This document shows positions 31,752 through 40,805 of a stretch of DNA of 64,000 nt, one piece after another. Position numbers and translations under genes: made by a program. Below the pieces are notes generated by a model that was not told the DNA's origin, did no database searches, and saw only the letters and a list, made by a program, of their open reading frames with translations. The stretch covers positions 310,001-374,000 of the forward strand of contig CAWKGC010000023.1 in NCBI GenBank assembly GCA_963849005.1, read 5' to 3'. How positions within the stretch are numbered: position 1 is the first letter of the stretch; the number at the start of each line of letters is the position of its first letter. Origin of the DNA: CAWKGC01 sp963849005 (GTDB lineage: Bacteria > Pseudomonadota > Gammaproteobacteria > Burkholderiales > Usitatibacteraceae).

Positions 31752-32282
31752 ATGCAGATAAAGCCAGTGAGAATTGCCCTGATCGCCTCGGCCGCGGCTG
31801 TTGGCCTGTCGGCCTCGGCGGGCGCTTTTGCCGCGGTGGACGTGTTTATCAAGTTTGCCGGCATCGAAGGCGAGTCCACCCACCAAGATCACAAAGGGAA
31901 CAGTGACGTGATTGCCGTTTCCTGGGGCGCGGCAAGCACGGCAAACGGCAAGAAGGGTTGCGTCAGTGACCTGGTACTCACCAAGAACTTCGACAAGGCC
32001 TCACCACAATTGATCACCATTGCCGCGACCGGGGCAACCATTCCGACGGCGGAACTGTACATGCGCAAGGCGGGCGAAGGTCAGAGGGATTTCCTCAAGA
32101 TCACGATGACAAACGTCAAGGTGTCCTCGTACCATGCAAGCAATGGGTCCAGCGATACGATCGACCAGGTATCTCTCAGTTTCGAAACGATGACTGGTGG
32201 CTACAAGCCGCAGGATGACAAGGGCGGCCTCGGTGGAGAAGTCGTGTGGAGCATCGGCCCGAATCCCGGCAAGTGCCCGTAG
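31752..32282 (+). CDS. Secreted Hcp-like protein
   Basis: A 176-residue protein: a Sec signal (IALIASAAAVGLSASAGAFA) then a mature part that starts VDVFIKFAGIEGES and follows the Hcp fold family (type VI tube protein) through SDVIAVSWGA, LTKNFDKASP and FLKITMTNVKVSSY. No other type VI gene is in the window. The signal peptide shows this is not a normal cytoplasmic Hcp; it may be a stand-alone extracellular Hcp1-fold protein. GGAGG lies just upstream and a strong terminator follows. Confidence 0.82.
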   Translation: MQIKPVRIALIASAAAVGLSASAGAFAAVDVFIKFAGIEGESTHQDHKGNSDVIAVSWGAASTANGKKGCVSDLVLTKNFDKASPQLITIAATGATIPTAELYMRKAGEGQRDFLKITMTNVKVSSYHASNGSSDTIDQVSLSFETMTGGYKPQDDKGGLGGEVVWSIGPNPGKCP

Positions 32283-32301
32283 CGATTCGGACTTGCAATG
32301 C

Positions 32302-32336
32302 AAAGGGCCCGGCTTCGGCCGGGCCCTTTCATTTTT
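32302..32336 (+). terminator. Rho-independent terminator, UUCG loop
   Basis: A perfect 12-base stem (AAAGGGCCCGGC and complement, 32302-32329) closes on a TTCG tetraloop and is followed by CATTTTT. The symmetric ends may also serve the minus-strand lipoprotein gene. Confidence 0.93.
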
Positions 32337-32358
32337 GCGGTTCGCCGACGCGTGAAAC

Positions 32359-32691
32359 TCAACCGGGCGGCAGGTTCCGCAGCGTGCAGTCGATCGTCCC
32401 CTGGTTGCCGGCGCCGAAGTAGGAGTTGAGGCTTTCGGAGTAGGTGCCGGGGCTGATGCGCCGATAGTAGAGCCTCGACGTCTGGTCGAGCCAGAAGTCG
32501 TAGCCACTGTCGCTCGTTCCCGAGGCCGGGTTGGAGAACTGGTAACCGCCGTACTGCAGCGGAGCGCAGGCCCGGGAGATCTGGTCGAGGAACCCGTCCA
32601 GGCCGGTGGCGCCGGCATTGTTCCACGCGTCGGGCGCGCAGCCTGCGGCGCCGAGCGCGGCGGTCATGATGGCAATCCGGAAGTGCCGCAT
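32359..32691 (-). CDS. Small predicted lipoprotein
   Basis: A 110-residue protein with a lipobox (TAALGAAGC) and a mature region rich in Gly, Ser, Tyr and Asn (YGGYQFSNPASGTSDSGYDF). I start at 32691 because GAGGGA lies just upstream of that ATG; a start five codons earlier has no such site. No family is recognised. Confidence 0.7.
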   Translation of the reverse strand: MRHFRIAIMTAALGAAGCAPDAWNNAGATGLDGFLDQISRACAPLQYGGYQFSNPASGTSDSGYDFWLDQTSRLYYRRISPGTYSESLNSYFGAGNQGTIDCTLRNLPPG

Positions 32692-32807
32692 ATTCCCTCG
32701 CAACATGTTTTTGGATGCCCCTCAGTTTCCACTGCTGCGCCGTGAATCAGGGGCCCATTCACGATCGCCTCCCTTCATGCGGTTGAAGGCAGCAGTTATG
32801 ATAGCGA

Positions 32808-33986
32808 ATGATCGCCCCACGCGGCTGGCAGTTCTTCATGCACCCCGGCCCCACCAACATCCCGCATCGGGTGCTGCAGGCGATGGCGCGCCCGTCCGTC
32901 GACTTCACGGGGCCCGAGTTCGTGGCGCTGCGTGACCGATCGCTCGAGCGCCTGAAGGCGATCCTCAAGACGAAGGTGGGCTTCGCCATCACCTACGCCG
33001 CCTCCGGCAACGGGGCGTGGGACGCGAGCATCGCGAACCTCTTCTCGCCCGGCGACAAGGTGCTGGTGCCGCAGACCGGGTTCTTCGCGGATCGCTGGTC
33101 GAACACGGCGCGGGCCTATGGCGTGGAGGTCGAGGCGCTCCCTACGGCGGAGCGGCGCCCTGTCGATCCCGATGCGGTCGGCCGGGTCCTCGCCGCCGAC
33201 GCCAAGGCGCAGATCAAGGCCGTGATGCTCATCCAGAACGAGACCGCGACGGGCATCCGCCATCCCGTGGCCGAGGTGCGCGCAGTGATGAACCGCCTGG
33301 GTCACCCGGCGCTCTATCTTGTCGACACGATCTCGTCGCTCGCCTGTTACGACTTCCGCATGGATGAATGGGGCGTCGATCTCGTGATCGGAGGCTCCCA
33401 GAAGGGGCTCATGCTTCCTCCGGGAATGGCCTTCACCGCGATCAACGCACGCGCCTGGGAAGCGGCGCAATCGGCGCGCTGCCCCCGCCGCTACTGGGAC
33501 TGGCGCCCGATGATCGAAAACGGCCGCCAGGTGGCTTTCTGCGGCACGCCGCCGATCGCGCATTTCTTCGGCCTCGAAGCGTCCCTCGACATGATCGAAG
33601 AGGAGGGCCTGGAGAACGTCTTCGCCCGCCATCGGCGCCTTGCGAACGCAACGCGCGCCTGCGTGCGCCACTGGGGGCAGGGGGGCGGACCCGAGATCTA
33701 CGCGCTGGACGCCGAAGCCGCCTCGGACTCGCTCACCGCGGTGCTGATGCCGGCGGGTCACGACGCCGACCGCGTGCGAACGATCGCGCAGGAACGCTAC
33801 GGTGTTGCGCTCGGCCGCGGGTTGGCCGCCCTGCAGGGGCGCGTTTTCCGCATCGGCCACATGGGGGACCTGAATGAGCCCATGTTGCTGGGCGCCCTCG
33901 CCGCAATCGAGCTCGCGCTCGCCGATGCAGGGGTGCCCCATGTCCGGGGTGGGGTCGGGGCAGCGATGGATTCGTTGCGCGCATAA
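32808..33986 (+). CDS. Alanine/serine-glyoxylate aminotransferase family enzyme
   Basis: Intact 392-residue class V PLP aminotransferase. The N-terminus (FMHPGPTNIPHRVLQAM), AASGNGAWDASI near residue 70, the PLP Asp in YLVDTISSL and the Schiff-base Lys in GGSQKGLMLPPG match serine- or alanine-glyoxylate transaminases. The preferred amino donor cannot be told from sequence. It precedes the peptide-binding protein by 21 bases. Confidence 0.88.
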   Translation: MIAPRGWQFFMHPGPTNIPHRVLQAMARPSVDFTGPEFVALRDRSLERLKAILKTKVGFAITYAASGNGAWDASIANLFSPGDKVLVPQTGFFADRWSNTARAYGVEVEALPTAERRPVDPDAVGRVLAADAKAQIKAVMLIQNETATGIRHPVAEVRAVMNRLGHPALYLVDTISSLACYDFRMDEWGVDLVIGGSQKGLMLPPGMAFTAINARAWEAAQSARCPRRYWDWRPMIENGRQVAFCGTPPIAHFFGLEASLDMIEEEGLENVFARHRRLANATRACVRHWGQGGGPEIYALDAEAASDSLTAVLMPAGHDADRVRTIAQERYGVALGRGLAALQGRVFRIGHMGDLNEPMLLGALAAIELALADAGVPHVRGGVGAAMDSLRA

Positions 33987-34007
33987 CCCAAGCAAGCTCA
34001 TCAATCG

Positions 34008-35787
34008 ATGGGCCCTGTAAAACTCCTGTGCCTGGTCGTCGCCTGCGGCATCGCTGCCTTGGCGCCAGCGCTCGCCCACGCCGCGGACCCGAACAAGGTC
34101 CTCCACTACGCCTTCCGGACCGCCGAGTCGACGTTCGACCCGGTCGCCTACCAGGACAGCTACACCGGCATGGTCGTGGACCAGATCCTCGACCCGATGA
34201 TGCGCTACGACTACCTCGCGCGGCCGGTGAAGCTGGTGCCGAACACCCTCGAGTCGCTGCCCGAGGTCTCCGCCGACGGCAAGACGATTACGTTCCGCAT
34301 CCGCAAGGGCATCTACTTCACGCCCGACCCCGCGTTCAAGGGCAAGCGGCGCGAGCTCGTCGCCGCCGACTACGCCTACAGCATCCTGCGGTTCTTCGAT
34401 CCGAAGCTGAAGTCGCCGAACCTCTACCTCATCGAGGACAAGATCGCGGGGCTGGATGAGGCCCATCGGCTCGCGACAAGCACGGGCAAGCCCTTCGACT
34501 ACGACGCTTCGTACCCCGGCCTGCAGGTGCCTGACCGCTACACCCTGCGCCTTCGCCTGAAGCGGCCCGACTACGCGCTGGTCCACAACCTCGCGTCACA
34601 CTACTTCGGCGCGATCGCGCGCGAGGTGGCGGAATACTACGGCGACGACATCGGCGCCCACCCCATCGGCACGGGGCCGTACATCCTCAAGCAATGGACG
34701 CGCGGCCACAAGATCGTGCTGGAGGCGAATCCGGATTTCCGGGAGATTGACGCTGGACGCTACGGCTGCAGAGCCCGGCGACGCGGAGATCGTGCGCGAC
34801 ATCGGCGGCAAGCCGCTGCCGCTCATCGGCCGCATCGAGATCTACGTGATCGAGGAGAGCCAGCCGCGCTGGCTCGCCTTCCTGAACGCCGAGCACGACG
34901 TCCTCCAGAACCTGCCGAACGAGTTCATCAACATCGTGGCTCCGCAAGGCGAGGTCGCGCCGTGGCTCGCGAAGCGCGGCATCCGGATGTACAAGGAGAT
35001 CGAGCCGCGCACGGCGTACACCTACTTCAACCTGGAAGACCCGATCGTGGGCGGATTCGAACCCGCGCAGGTGGCGCTGCGACGCGCGATATCGCTTGCT
35101 TACGACGAGCCGGCGGAAATCAGGATCCTGCGCAAGGGCCAGGCGATCCCGGCCCAGGGCCCGATTCCCCCGGGTGTGGAGGGCTACGACCCGGCGTTTC
35201 GCAGCCCCACGGTGGAATACAGTCCCGCCCGGGCGCGGGCGTTGCTCGACATGTTCGGGTTCGTCGATCGCGACGGCGACGGCTACCGCGAGCGTCCCGA
35301 CGGCTCGCCGCTCGAGCTCGAACTCGCGACCCGCACCGACCTCGAAGCGCGGCAGTACGACGAGCTCTGGCGGCGCAGCATGGAAGCCGTCGGGATTCGC
35401 ATCCGCTTCAAGAAGGGGCGATTCGCCGATTTCGTGAAGGAGTCCAACGCCGGCACGCTGCAGATGTGGAACCTGAGCTGGAGCGCCGGCAGCCCCTCGG
35501 GCGATTTCTGGATGGGCCTCTTCTACGGTCCCAACTCCGCCAAGAGCAATGACTCGCGCATGCGCCTGGATGCCTTCGATCGCCTGTACGAGCGCTCGCG
35601 CATCATGCCCGACTCGCCAGAGCGCACCCAGCTCTACCAGGACATGACCCGGTTGCTGCTCGTCTATGCGCCCTGGGTGTTCCACGCGCACTTCGTGGGC
35701 ACGCATCTTACCCAGCCCTGGGTGAAGGGCTACAAGAAGCATCCTTTCGAGCAGGCGAACTGGCGGTACCTCGACATCGTGCGGTGA
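34008..35787 (+). CDS. ABC transporter substrate-binding protein, oligopeptide family (one frameshift)
   Basis: SBP_bac_5 (DppA/OppA-type) protein: signal VVACGIAALAPALAHA, then LHYAFRTAESTFDPVAYQDS, the GTGPYILKQW motif and, late, GSPSGDFWMGLFYGPNS. It binds peptides or similar solutes in the periplasm. The frame breaks near 34745, after which the reading continues to a normal length of about 590 residues. No permease or ATPase gene is adjacent, so it must work with components elsewhere. It lies near the peptide locus at 36-44 kb; a link is speculative. Confidence 0.87.
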
Positions 35788-35882
35788 GGCGTCGTGGCAG
35801 GGAGGTTTCGCAGGTTGAATGGCGACCTTTGACTGCCCGAAGCGCATCCGAATCAAACCCGTAGCGACTGCTTGTTCCGCAA

Positions 35883-35914
35883 ATGAAGACGCCCGCGATT
35901 GCGGGCGTCTTCAT
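35883..35914 (-). terminator. Perfect hairpin between the SBP gene and tRNA-Asn
   Basis: A 14-base perfect stem (ATGAAGACGCCCGC and complement) with a 4-base loop. On the minus strand it directly follows the tRNA and could end its transcript. The T-rich tail is weak in both directions, so function is inferred from position. Confidence 0.6.
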
Positions 35915-35925
35915 TCCGAGAATTC

Positions 35926-36001
35926 TGGCTCCCCGACCTGGGCTCGAACCAGGGACCTGCGGATTAACAGTCCGTCGCTCTACCAGCTGAGCTATCGGGG
36001 A
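35926..36001 (-). tRNA. tRNA-Asn (GTT)
   Basis: A 76-base tRNA with encoded CCA. The acceptor stem is TCCCCGA paired with TCGGGGA. The D arm is AGCTCAGCTGGTAGAGC. The anticodon loop CTGTTAA gives GTT (Asn), and the T loop TTCGAGC is present. Confidence 0.97.
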
Positions 36002-36057
36002 ACAGGAAGCCCGAAAGTATAGCTTTCGGGGCGATTCCGGTCAAACCCGAGGGCCGG

Positions 36058-37951
36058 TCAATGCAGCGTGGAGGAGGGGTCCGGGGCACTTGTCCCGTCC
36101 TCGAGCCGCCCCTGGGAAAGCATCTGGCGGATCCTCGAACGCGCCTGCAGGAAGGGCGAGGACTTGGCCGCGCGGCCGAGGTAGGCGTCGAGGTCCTCGT
36201 GCTCGTCGCGAAGCCGCCTCACGAGCGGAATGAAACGCTCCGTCATGTCGGGGTCGAATTGCGTCCCGGCCAGCGCGGCGATCTTGTCGAGGGCGACCTC
36301 GACCGGCCAGGCCTGCGCGTACGGGCGGCCGTGGGTCATCGCGTCGAATACGTCGGCGAGTGCCGTGATGCGCGCGCCGGCGGGAATGCGCTTGGCCTTG
36401 AGGCCGGCAGGGTAGCCGGTGCCGTCCCACCATTCGTGGTGGCAGCGGGCGATCTCCTCGGCCATGCGGATTTCCGCCACGTTGCTCTTCGAGAGCAGCT
36501 CGGAGCCGATCACCGTGTGCGAACTCATCACCTTGCGCTCGGCCTCCTTGAGCGCGGCGGACTCGAGCAGGATGCGGTCCGGGACGCCGACCTTGCCGAT
36601 GTCGTGCAGGCGCGCGGCCAGGTCGAGGGCTTCGCAGGCTTGCGGCTTCCAGCCCAATTCCTCGGCGAGGAGGGCGGCCAGCCTTCCGACGCGGTAGCCG
36701 TGTTCGCCCGATGCGTCTTCCCTGAGGTCTGCCGTGACTGCCAGGCGCTCGAGCATTTCGAAGCGGGAACGGGCCAGTTCCCTTTCGGCAATCTTGGCTC
36801 GGAGGTTGGCTTCTCGTTTCTCAAGCGCAGCAAGTCCGAGGTCTTCATTTCCTGCGCGAACGTGATCGGCTGCACCGAAACCGGCGGCCATGCGGGAATT
36901 GATCGCTCCCTGGCGGGTAGTTATGTAGTACCGCTGCAAGTCATGCAGGTGCTGCAGTGCGAGTTCGTGCTGGCCAACTGCATCGTAGGCCCTGATCAAT
37001 GCATAGTGGCAATCGGGAACTGCCTGTTTGTAATCGCGAGACTGATCAAGAGCGGCACAAAGCAACTCCAGTCCGCGACTGGGCTCGCCGGCCATGACTT
37101 CGTACAATCCCTCAGAAATTGTTGCGCATATTTCAGACCTTAACGAACGGGATGCGTCGGCATATTTGCGACATTGCAAGGCAATGAATCTTCGCTCGCT
37201 GAAAATCGCCTGTTGCCAGCAGAAGCAGTGCGAAATTCTGCTCTCGGATCGCGCGGGCGATTGCTTCTACAGTAGTGTTGGGTTCGACCGACCATTTTTC
37301 GCACGCTCCGGCAGCTTCAATTCCCAACTCAAACTTTTCCATGCAAAAATATGACAAGCCAGATTAGTGTATGCGCCTGCGCGAAGGCAATTCAGCTCTG
37401 CGCCGCTGATCGCAAAGCGACAAGGCATGTTGGAAACTGCAATCGCCTCATCATGTAGCGACGCATGCTGAAGTGCTACGCCCAAGTTTAGCCAAGCGAC
37501 ACACTCGCCCAGAGGTCGCCGATTCGGCGACTCAATTCAAGTGCGACAGAATAGCACTCGATAGCTTGGGGAATATCACCACAATCGTGTGTAAAGCGCG
37601 CCGATCATATTCTTCGATCTTGCGAAGCTCCGAAGTGTTGCCTGTAGCTTCAGCCAATCGCATAGCTTCTTCGATTGGCGCGAACCCAGTTGAAGATTCA
37701 CCGACAATCAAGAAATAGTGGGCGCAGTCAAACAAGCAAGCGAGCCTCAATTCCGAATTGCCTTGGCCGCGCATTCGCTGGAGTGATGCGGAGACACTCA
37801 AGAAAAAGTCCCGATGATCGGGTGAACTGTGGTCAAGCCGCTCTTTGGTTTCGCGGCAAAGACCCGCAAGAATTGTCTTTACTTGGGGGTCCGCTGAATT
37901 TCCCGATACCGCCAAGGCCTCTTTCAGCTGATTTGCATGCAATGAACCCAA
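36058..37951 (-). CDS. TPR plus HD-GYP phosphodiesterase, paralogue 1 (four frameshifts in the TPR half)
   Basis: The C-terminal half (about 300 residues) is an intact HD-GYP domain: HDIGKVGVPDRILL, the second-shell HHEWWDGTGYP and ADVFDAMTHGRPYAQAW, the residues expected of an active c-di-GMP phosphodiesterase. The N-terminal half aligns with the TPR region of paralogue 2 (LNLGVALQHASLHDEA, LLLLATGDFQRAKIHC) but is broken near 37575, 37505, 37340 and 37165. The proposed start is TTG at 37951. Base composition changes inside the gene: the HD-GYP part is GC-rich like the chromosome, while the TPR part is AT-richer. It may be a real decaying copy or an error-rich stretch. Confidence 0.78.
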
Positions 37952-37998
37952 GGCGCGCCCCCGGTCAGATTGCTCTATTTCCGAACGAAGTGGCGCTT

Positions 37999-39888
37999 CT
38001 AACGTTGTAAGTCTAGACGGCTGTCCGCGCCCGTTTCATCTCCATCCTTGCTCTTCCGCAAAGTCTCCCAAATTCTTGACCGAGCTTGAACGAACGGCGA
38101 TGACAAAGCAGCCTCCCCAAGGAATCGATCGAGATCTAGGTGTTCAACTCTCAGCTTGGAAATGAGCACCAGAAATAGATCTGTCAGCTCAGGATCGAAT
38201 TGCAGATTCTTTAATGACGCAATTTCACTTATTGCTTGATCTAACGGCCAAGCGTGTTTGTACGGCCGTTTGTGTGTAAGTGCATCAAAGACGTCCGCAA
38301 GAGCCGTAATTCTCGCCGCCAAAGGGATAGCCGATCCCGACATATTTCCTGGATAGCCCGAGCCATTCCACCATTCGTGATGGTAGCGTGCGATCTCTTC
38401 AGCCATCTGCATATGTGGAATATTGCTCTTCGACAAGAGCTCCGCACCCACTGTCGTATGGGTACGCATAATTTGTCGTTCCGCATCGTTGAGTTTGTCT
38501 GGCTTAAGTAAAATCGCATCGGGTACGCCAATTTTCCCGATGTCATGCAATCGAGCAGCGAGTTCAATCATGAAGCACGTACCTTCATCACACCCAAACT
38601 CTCTTGCCAACAATCCGGCAAGCCGGCCAACTCGATATGAATGCTCTCCCGTCGAATCGTCACGCAGTTCAGCGGTTACCGCAAGCCGCTCAAGCATCTC
38701 AATTCTGGACTTGAACAGCTCCTGCTCCGCAACCTTCCCGCGCAATGCGTCTTCGCGTCTTTGAAGTCTAGTTGCCGTCGGCGCAACGCCCTCCATTTCC
38801 TTTCCAAGATGGACAAGATGAATGTCCAAATGCTTTAGGGCATTCTCTTGTTGGGTCTGCCGAGTCGCCTCCATCATTTCTCGCAGGTAAATCAGGGCTC
38901 GTTGTGGTTGGCCCATGATTTCGTAAGCCTTCACAAGAGCGGCTAGCACATCACGCAACATCGAACGAAGAAGACGTGCTCGCTCTAGGGTCGCCGTCAA
39001 ACGTGAGATCCCAACGTCGTGCTTTCCCGCATGGACTTCGTATAGCCCTTCCGCGATCGATGCACAAATCTCGGCTCGAGCAGACTTCGACATTGATGCG
39101 TACTTTCTAGCTATCTCGCATCGTTCACGCGCACGCTCGACACTATCGACTTCGAGGAGCAAACGGGTGTAGTTGTTTTCAGCGAGGACCCTGGCAACCA
39201 TTTCACTCGCCACTCGCGGCTCACCATGCTCGCGAATAGAAGTCTCTGCCGCCTTTAAGCCTCGAGAAAAATCTTCCAAATGGAGAGCGCAGAGGGCAAT
39301 ATTTGCAAAAGCAGGACCACGGTACTGTTGCATTTTGGAATTAGCGGGGGCCAACTCGATCGCATGTTCGAAGCATGAAATGGCATCTCTGTAAAGTGCG
39401 CTATACATGAGCGCGACTCCGAGGTTAACAAAGACAATGCATTCTGAGTCCTTGTCACCTAACTCTACGACCAGATCAAGTGCTTGGGCGTAGCACTCCA
39501 CGGCGCGCGAAATATTGCCCGTATCTGCATACATCACGCCGAGCACGGTAAGTGCCTTTCGGAGTAGCGGCTTTTGTTCGGTCTTCGTTGCCAACGCGAC
39601 TGCACCGACGGCAGGTTCAATTGCTTGAAATGGTTGGCCAATCAGGTAGTGAAAATGCGCTGCATCAATGAGGATGTTGACGCGCACTTCAGCGTTCGCA
39701 GTTCCTCGAATGCGCTTGACTGAATCTATCGCCAAATTGACGTCTTCATTTGAGGCCGCCGCGCCCGCTTGAAGTCGAGTCTTCAATTCAGCGGCAACTC
39801 GATTCAGAGCCAAATGAAGTTCTGGATCGTTCGCGTTTCGAACGGCTTTTGTAAGGCGAATCAAATCTTGAACGGCGGGCGAGGTCAC
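37999..39888 (-). CDS. TPR plus HD-GYP phosphodiesterase, paralogue 2
   Basis: Intact 629-residue protein without signal peptide or TM, so cytoplasmic. Residues of about 50-360 form helical repeats of TPR type (GVMYADTGNISRAVECYAQA, GVALMYSALYRDAISCFEHA). A short coiled coil follows, then HD-GYP at about 410-600 with HDIGKIGVPDAILL, HHEWWNGSGYP and ADVFDALTHKRPYKHAW, all catalytic motifs present. The domain predicts c-di-GMP hydrolysis controlled by whatever the TPR part binds. The start is a GTG without a strong ribosome site. The gene is AT-rich throughout and divergent from the peptide array 242 bases away. Confidence 0.85.
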   Translation of the reverse strand: MTSPAVQDLIRLTKAVRNANDPELHLALNRVAAELKTRLQAGAAASNEDVNLAIDSVKRIRGTANAEVRVNILIDAAHFHYLIGQPFQAIEPAVGAVALATKTEQKPLLRKALTVLGVMYADTGNISRAVECYAQALDLVVELGDKDSECIVFVNLGVALMYSALYRDAISCFEHAIELAPANSKMQQYRGPAFANIALCALHLEDFSRGLKAAETSIREHGEPRVASEMVARVLAENNYTRLLLEVDSVERARERCEIARKYASMSKSARAEICASIAEGLYEVHAGKHDVGISRLTATLERARLLRSMLRDVLAALVKAYEIMGQPQRALIYLREMMEATRQTQQENALKHLDIHLVHLGKEMEGVAPTATRLQRREDALRGKVAEQELFKSRIEMLERLAVTAELRDDSTGEHSYRVGRLAGLLAREFGCDEGTCFMIELAARLHDIGKIGVPDAILLKPDKLNDAERQIMRTHTTVGAELLSKSNIPHMQMAEEIARYHHEWWNGSGYPGNMSGSAIPLAARITALADVFDALTHKRPYKHAWPLDQAISEIASLKNLQFDPELTDLFLVLISKLRVEHLDLDRFLGEAALSSPFVQARSRIWETLRKSKDGDETGADSRLDLQR

Positions 39889-39965
39889 AAGTCGTTGAAT
39901 ATCCAGAGTTTGTCGGGAATTAGATTCTGACTGGCCGGTGAGGTCACAATCCGTTGAAATACCGT
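39881..39965. repeat. Imperfect direct repeat at the start of the TPR-HD-GYP gene
   Basis: GAGGTCACAAGTCGTTGAAT (39881) recurs as GAGGTCACAATCCGTTGAAA (39940), and similarity continues for about 10 more bases. The period is 59 bases. One copy covers the GTG start of the receptor-like gene and the other lies upstream. It may be a paired regulator site or a duplicated gene start. Confidence 0.55.
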
Positions 39966-40033
39966 AGTTTCTGCATTATGCTTAAAGAAAAGTGTGAACT
40001 ACCGCACATTTTTACCATATTTGTAGGATAGTG

Positions 40034-40088
40034 CAATTGCCATCCGCAACAAGGTATGCGCCTATGCTTCGGATGGCGTAGTCAATTG
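40034..40088 (+). promoter_or_regulatory. Long hairpin upstream of the peptide array
   Basis: CAATTGCCATCCG (40034-40046) pairs with CGGATGGC (40070-40077) and, after a 5-base bulge, with CAATTG (40083-40088). A T-rich stretch (TTTCTTAGAGTTTTTC) follows, 43 bases before the first peptide ATG. It could be an attenuator, an RNA-stabilising leader or a DNA-level operator. Confidence 0.6.
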
Positions 40089-40130
40089 TTTCTTAGAGTT
40101 TTTCTTTCCCACGGCCAAGGAGGCACTTAA

Positions 40131-40265
40131 ATGGAATTCACCACCAAAGAAATCGTTTCGATCGAAAAGACCCTGGAAGAAGTCGCAGAGACGCAGATTC
40201 GCGAGTTGAACGACCTGCAACTGGCACTTGTCGGCGGCGGCACCGGTTCGGTCATCATCGGCTAG
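40131..40265 (+). CDS. Double-glycine leader peptide, copy 1
   Basis: A 44-residue precursor. The leader is charged and helical (MEFTTKEIVSIEKTLEE at the N-terminus). The C-terminus reads LNDLQLALVGGGTGSVIIG. With the last two Gly of GGG as -2 and -1, the positions fit the GG-leader pattern (L at -12, L at -7, V at -4), leaving a core TGSVIIG; cutting one residue earlier gives GTGSVIIG. A strong ribosome site, AAGGAGG (40117-40123), precedes the ATG, stronger than those of later copies. It is the first of five tandem copies. Confidence 0.82.
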   Translation: MEFTTKEIVSIEKTLEEVAETQIRELNDLQLALVGGGTGSVIIG

Positions 40266-40299
40266 TTCCTCATTTTCTAACGACTGCGGAGGCATTCAA

Positions 40300-40434
40300 A
40301 TGGAATTCACCACCAAAGAAATCGTTTCGATCGAAAAGACCCTGGAAGAAGTCGCAGAGACGCAGATTCGCGAGCTGAACGACCTGCAACTGGCACTTGT
40401 CGGCGGCGGCACCGGTTCGGTCATCATCGGCTAG
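40300..40434 (+). CDS. Double-glycine leader peptide, copy 2
   Basis: Encodes the same 44 residues as copy 1, with a synonymous CTG in place of TTG at Leu26. The preceding 34-base spacer carries GCGGAGGC as ribosome site and is almost identical between copies, so the unit duplicated as gene plus spacer. Upstream in-frame extension is possible, but the ribosome site and the repeat boundary fix this ATG. Confidence 0.82.
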   Translation: MEFTTKEIVSIEKTLEEVAETQIRELNDLQLALVGGGTGSVIIG

Positions 40435-40468
40435 TTCCTCATTTTCTAACGACTGCAGAGGCATTCAA

Positions 40469-40603
40469 ATGGAATTCACCACCAAAGAAATCGTTTCGAT
40501 CGAAAAGACCCTGGAAGAAGTCGCAGAGACGCAGATTCGCGAGCTGAACGACCTGCAACTGGCACTTGTCGGCGGCGGCACCGGTTCGGTCATCATCGGC
40601 TAG
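40469..40603 (+). CDS. Double-glycine leader peptide, copy 3
   Basis: Same protein as copy 1. The ribosome site differs by one base (GCAGAGGC), which should weaken it slightly. The spacer is 34 bases. Confidence 0.82.
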   Translation: MEFTTKEIVSIEKTLEEVAETQIRELNDLQLALVGGGTGSVIIG

Positions 40604-40636
40604 TTCCTCATTTTTAACGACTGCGGAGGCATTCAA

Positions 40637-40771
40637 ATGGAATTCACCACCAAAGAAATCCTTTCGATCGAAAAGACCCTGGAAGAAGTCGCAGAGACGC
40701 AGATTCGCGAGTTGAACGACCTGCAACTGGCACTTGTCGGCGGCGGCACCGGTTCGGTCATCATCGGCTAG
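40637..40771 (+). CDS. Double-glycine leader peptide, copy 4 (V9L)
   Basis: The only copy with an amino-acid change: Val9 to Leu (GTT to CTT) in the leader, leaving GG site and core unchanged. Its upstream spacer lacks one base (33 instead of 34). These differences argue against a simple assembly duplication. Confidence 0.82.
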   Translation: MEFTTKEILSIEKTLEEVAETQIRELNDLQLALVGGGTGSVIIG

Positions 40772-40805
40772 CTCCTCATTTTCTAACGACTGCGGAGGCA
40801 TTCAA

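Noticed and set aside
31752..32282. Type VI secretion system
   Set aside because: Only one Hcp-like gene is present and it has a Sec signal peptide; no VgrG, TssB/C or ClpV is seen.
35788..36057. Integrative element attached at tRNA-Asn
   Set aside because: No integrase and no repeat of the tRNA 3' end was found nearby, although the AT-rich cassette begins about 0.8 kb away.
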